Source: Microcaldota archaeon | GTDB lineage: Archaea > Micrarchaeota > Micrarchaeia > Micrarchaeales > CABMGC01 | Assembly (NCBI GenBank): GCA_030043435.1 | Contig: JASHXR010000004.1 | Span: 1-5,780, forward strand | Length of the DNA: 5,780 nt | Direction: 5' to 3' | Part shown: in pieces, positions 5,404 to 5,780 of the stretch | Position numbering within the stretch: position 1 is the first letter of the stretch | Layout of the letters: every line of letters begins with the position of its first letter | Position numbers and translations under genes: made by a program | Notes under the pieces: model-generated | Told to the model about the DNA's origin: nothing | Databases searched by the model: none | The model's input: the letters and a program-made list of their open reading frames with translations, nothing else

Positions 5404-5780
5404 GTGTCTGGGAGTGGCGATGAGAACAGTATGGCAGCGGGAATAGACGGAGCGCAGCACAAGCCATCACCGAGGACTGGTTCGGCAGGTCCTGCGGCGC
5501 CGTCTGGGGCCCGTGAGGCTGCAGCGCAGCCTGAGAGGACTGCAGTGGCGCAGACGCACAGGCAGGCCGGGCCTGCTGACGGCCAGGCTGATGATGAGGG
5601 CAGAGCGGCTGGAGGGGAGGGGAGGAAGGCGCCTGCGCAGAACAGGTCAGGCATCGTCTCGCCGCTGGTCTTTGGGAAGTACGATCCAAGAGAGGTAGTG
5701 ATAGCTGACAGGAGCATAGAGCAGTACGTCAACCTCAGCTCATACTCCTACCCAAACATCTACGGCAGGCGCAGGTACCA
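5404..5780 (+). CDS. rps7: Small-subunit ribosomal protein uS7 (S7), 5' part with long N-terminal extension (3' truncated by window edge)
   Basis: The frame runs open to the window edge. Its last part, FGKYDPREVVIADRSIEQYV followed by NLSSYSYPN and GRRRY, matches the start of archaeal uS7 (F-G-K-W-D-x-x-E-V-x-V-x-D, then Y-I-N-L and G-R-H). uS7 nucleates assembly of the 30S head and lines the exit-site region. Before this core is an extension of about 86 residues from GTG 5404, or about 77 from ATG 5431. It is rich in Ala, Gly, Gln, Pro, Arg and Glu, has no predicted fold, and is much longer than the roughly 15-25 residues I expect. GTG 5404 has the better Shine-Dalgarno; ATG 5431 is the conservative alternative, and a GTG at 5398 overlapping the uS12 stop is also in frame. 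Order uS12-uS7 is conserved in archaea. Confidence 0.88.
   Translation, partial: MSGSGDENSMAAGIDGAQHKPSPRTGSAGPAAPSGAREAAAQPERTAVAQTHRQAGPADGQADDEGRAAGGEGRKAPAQNRSGIVSPLVFGKYDPREVVIADRSIEQYVNLSSYSYPNIYGRRRY

Noticed and set aside
5354..5732. Overlapping antisense open frames at the end of the window, and a + strand frame at 5513-5698
   Set aside because: They lie over the uS7 5' region, which has a recognisable core in the + strand frame, and they show no motifs of their own.

Overview
The window looks like a chromosomal piece of a GC-rich archaeon (roughly 60% G+C, judged by eye). The last third carries archaeal-type ribosomal protein genes: eL30 (L30e), which bacteria lack, then uS12 and uS7 in their archaeal forms. 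Three promoters have TATA boxes in archaeal style, and Shine-Dalgarno sequences of the aggt type precede genes inside operons. A DPANN lineage that kept respiration genes, such as a Micrarchaeota-like archaeon, would fit, but that placement is inference. All genes read on the + strand, and intergenic gaps are short.

Region 1 (2-2362) is the distal part of a succinate dehydrogenase / fumarate reductase (complex II) operon. It holds the C-terminal half of the flavoprotein SdhA, then a small three-helix membrane protein (SdhC-like), then an iron-sulfur subunit SdhB whose N-terminus carries two extra predicted transmembrane helices. The last two genes overlap by an ATGA. The membrane anchor therefore seems to be split 3+2 between two polypeptides, one of them covalently joined to SdhB, and it has no obvious heme b ligands.

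Region 2 (2409-3024) is a separately promoted gene for a GNAT-like N-acetyltransferase with a disordered N-terminus. Region 3 (3066-4503) is a fumarase/aspartase superfamily lyase. Its motifs favour aspartate ammonia-lyase over class II fumarase. Either enzyme makes or uses fumarate, so it connects directly to complex II upstream. Its translation start does not fit its apparent promoter.

Region 4 (4504-5780) is a ribosomal protein operon: a 155-nt leader/promoter region, then eL30, uS12 and the start of uS7. The RNA polymerase genes and nusA that usually flank eL30 in archaea are missing here. uS12 differs from consensus in two highly conserved decoding-centre loops, and uS7 has a long low-complexity N-terminal extension. 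I see no CRISPR array, mobile element, tRNA or rRNA, and no defence-type system. The most unusual content is the complex II architecture and the uS12 substitutions. No stretch longer than 300 bases lacks a gene.
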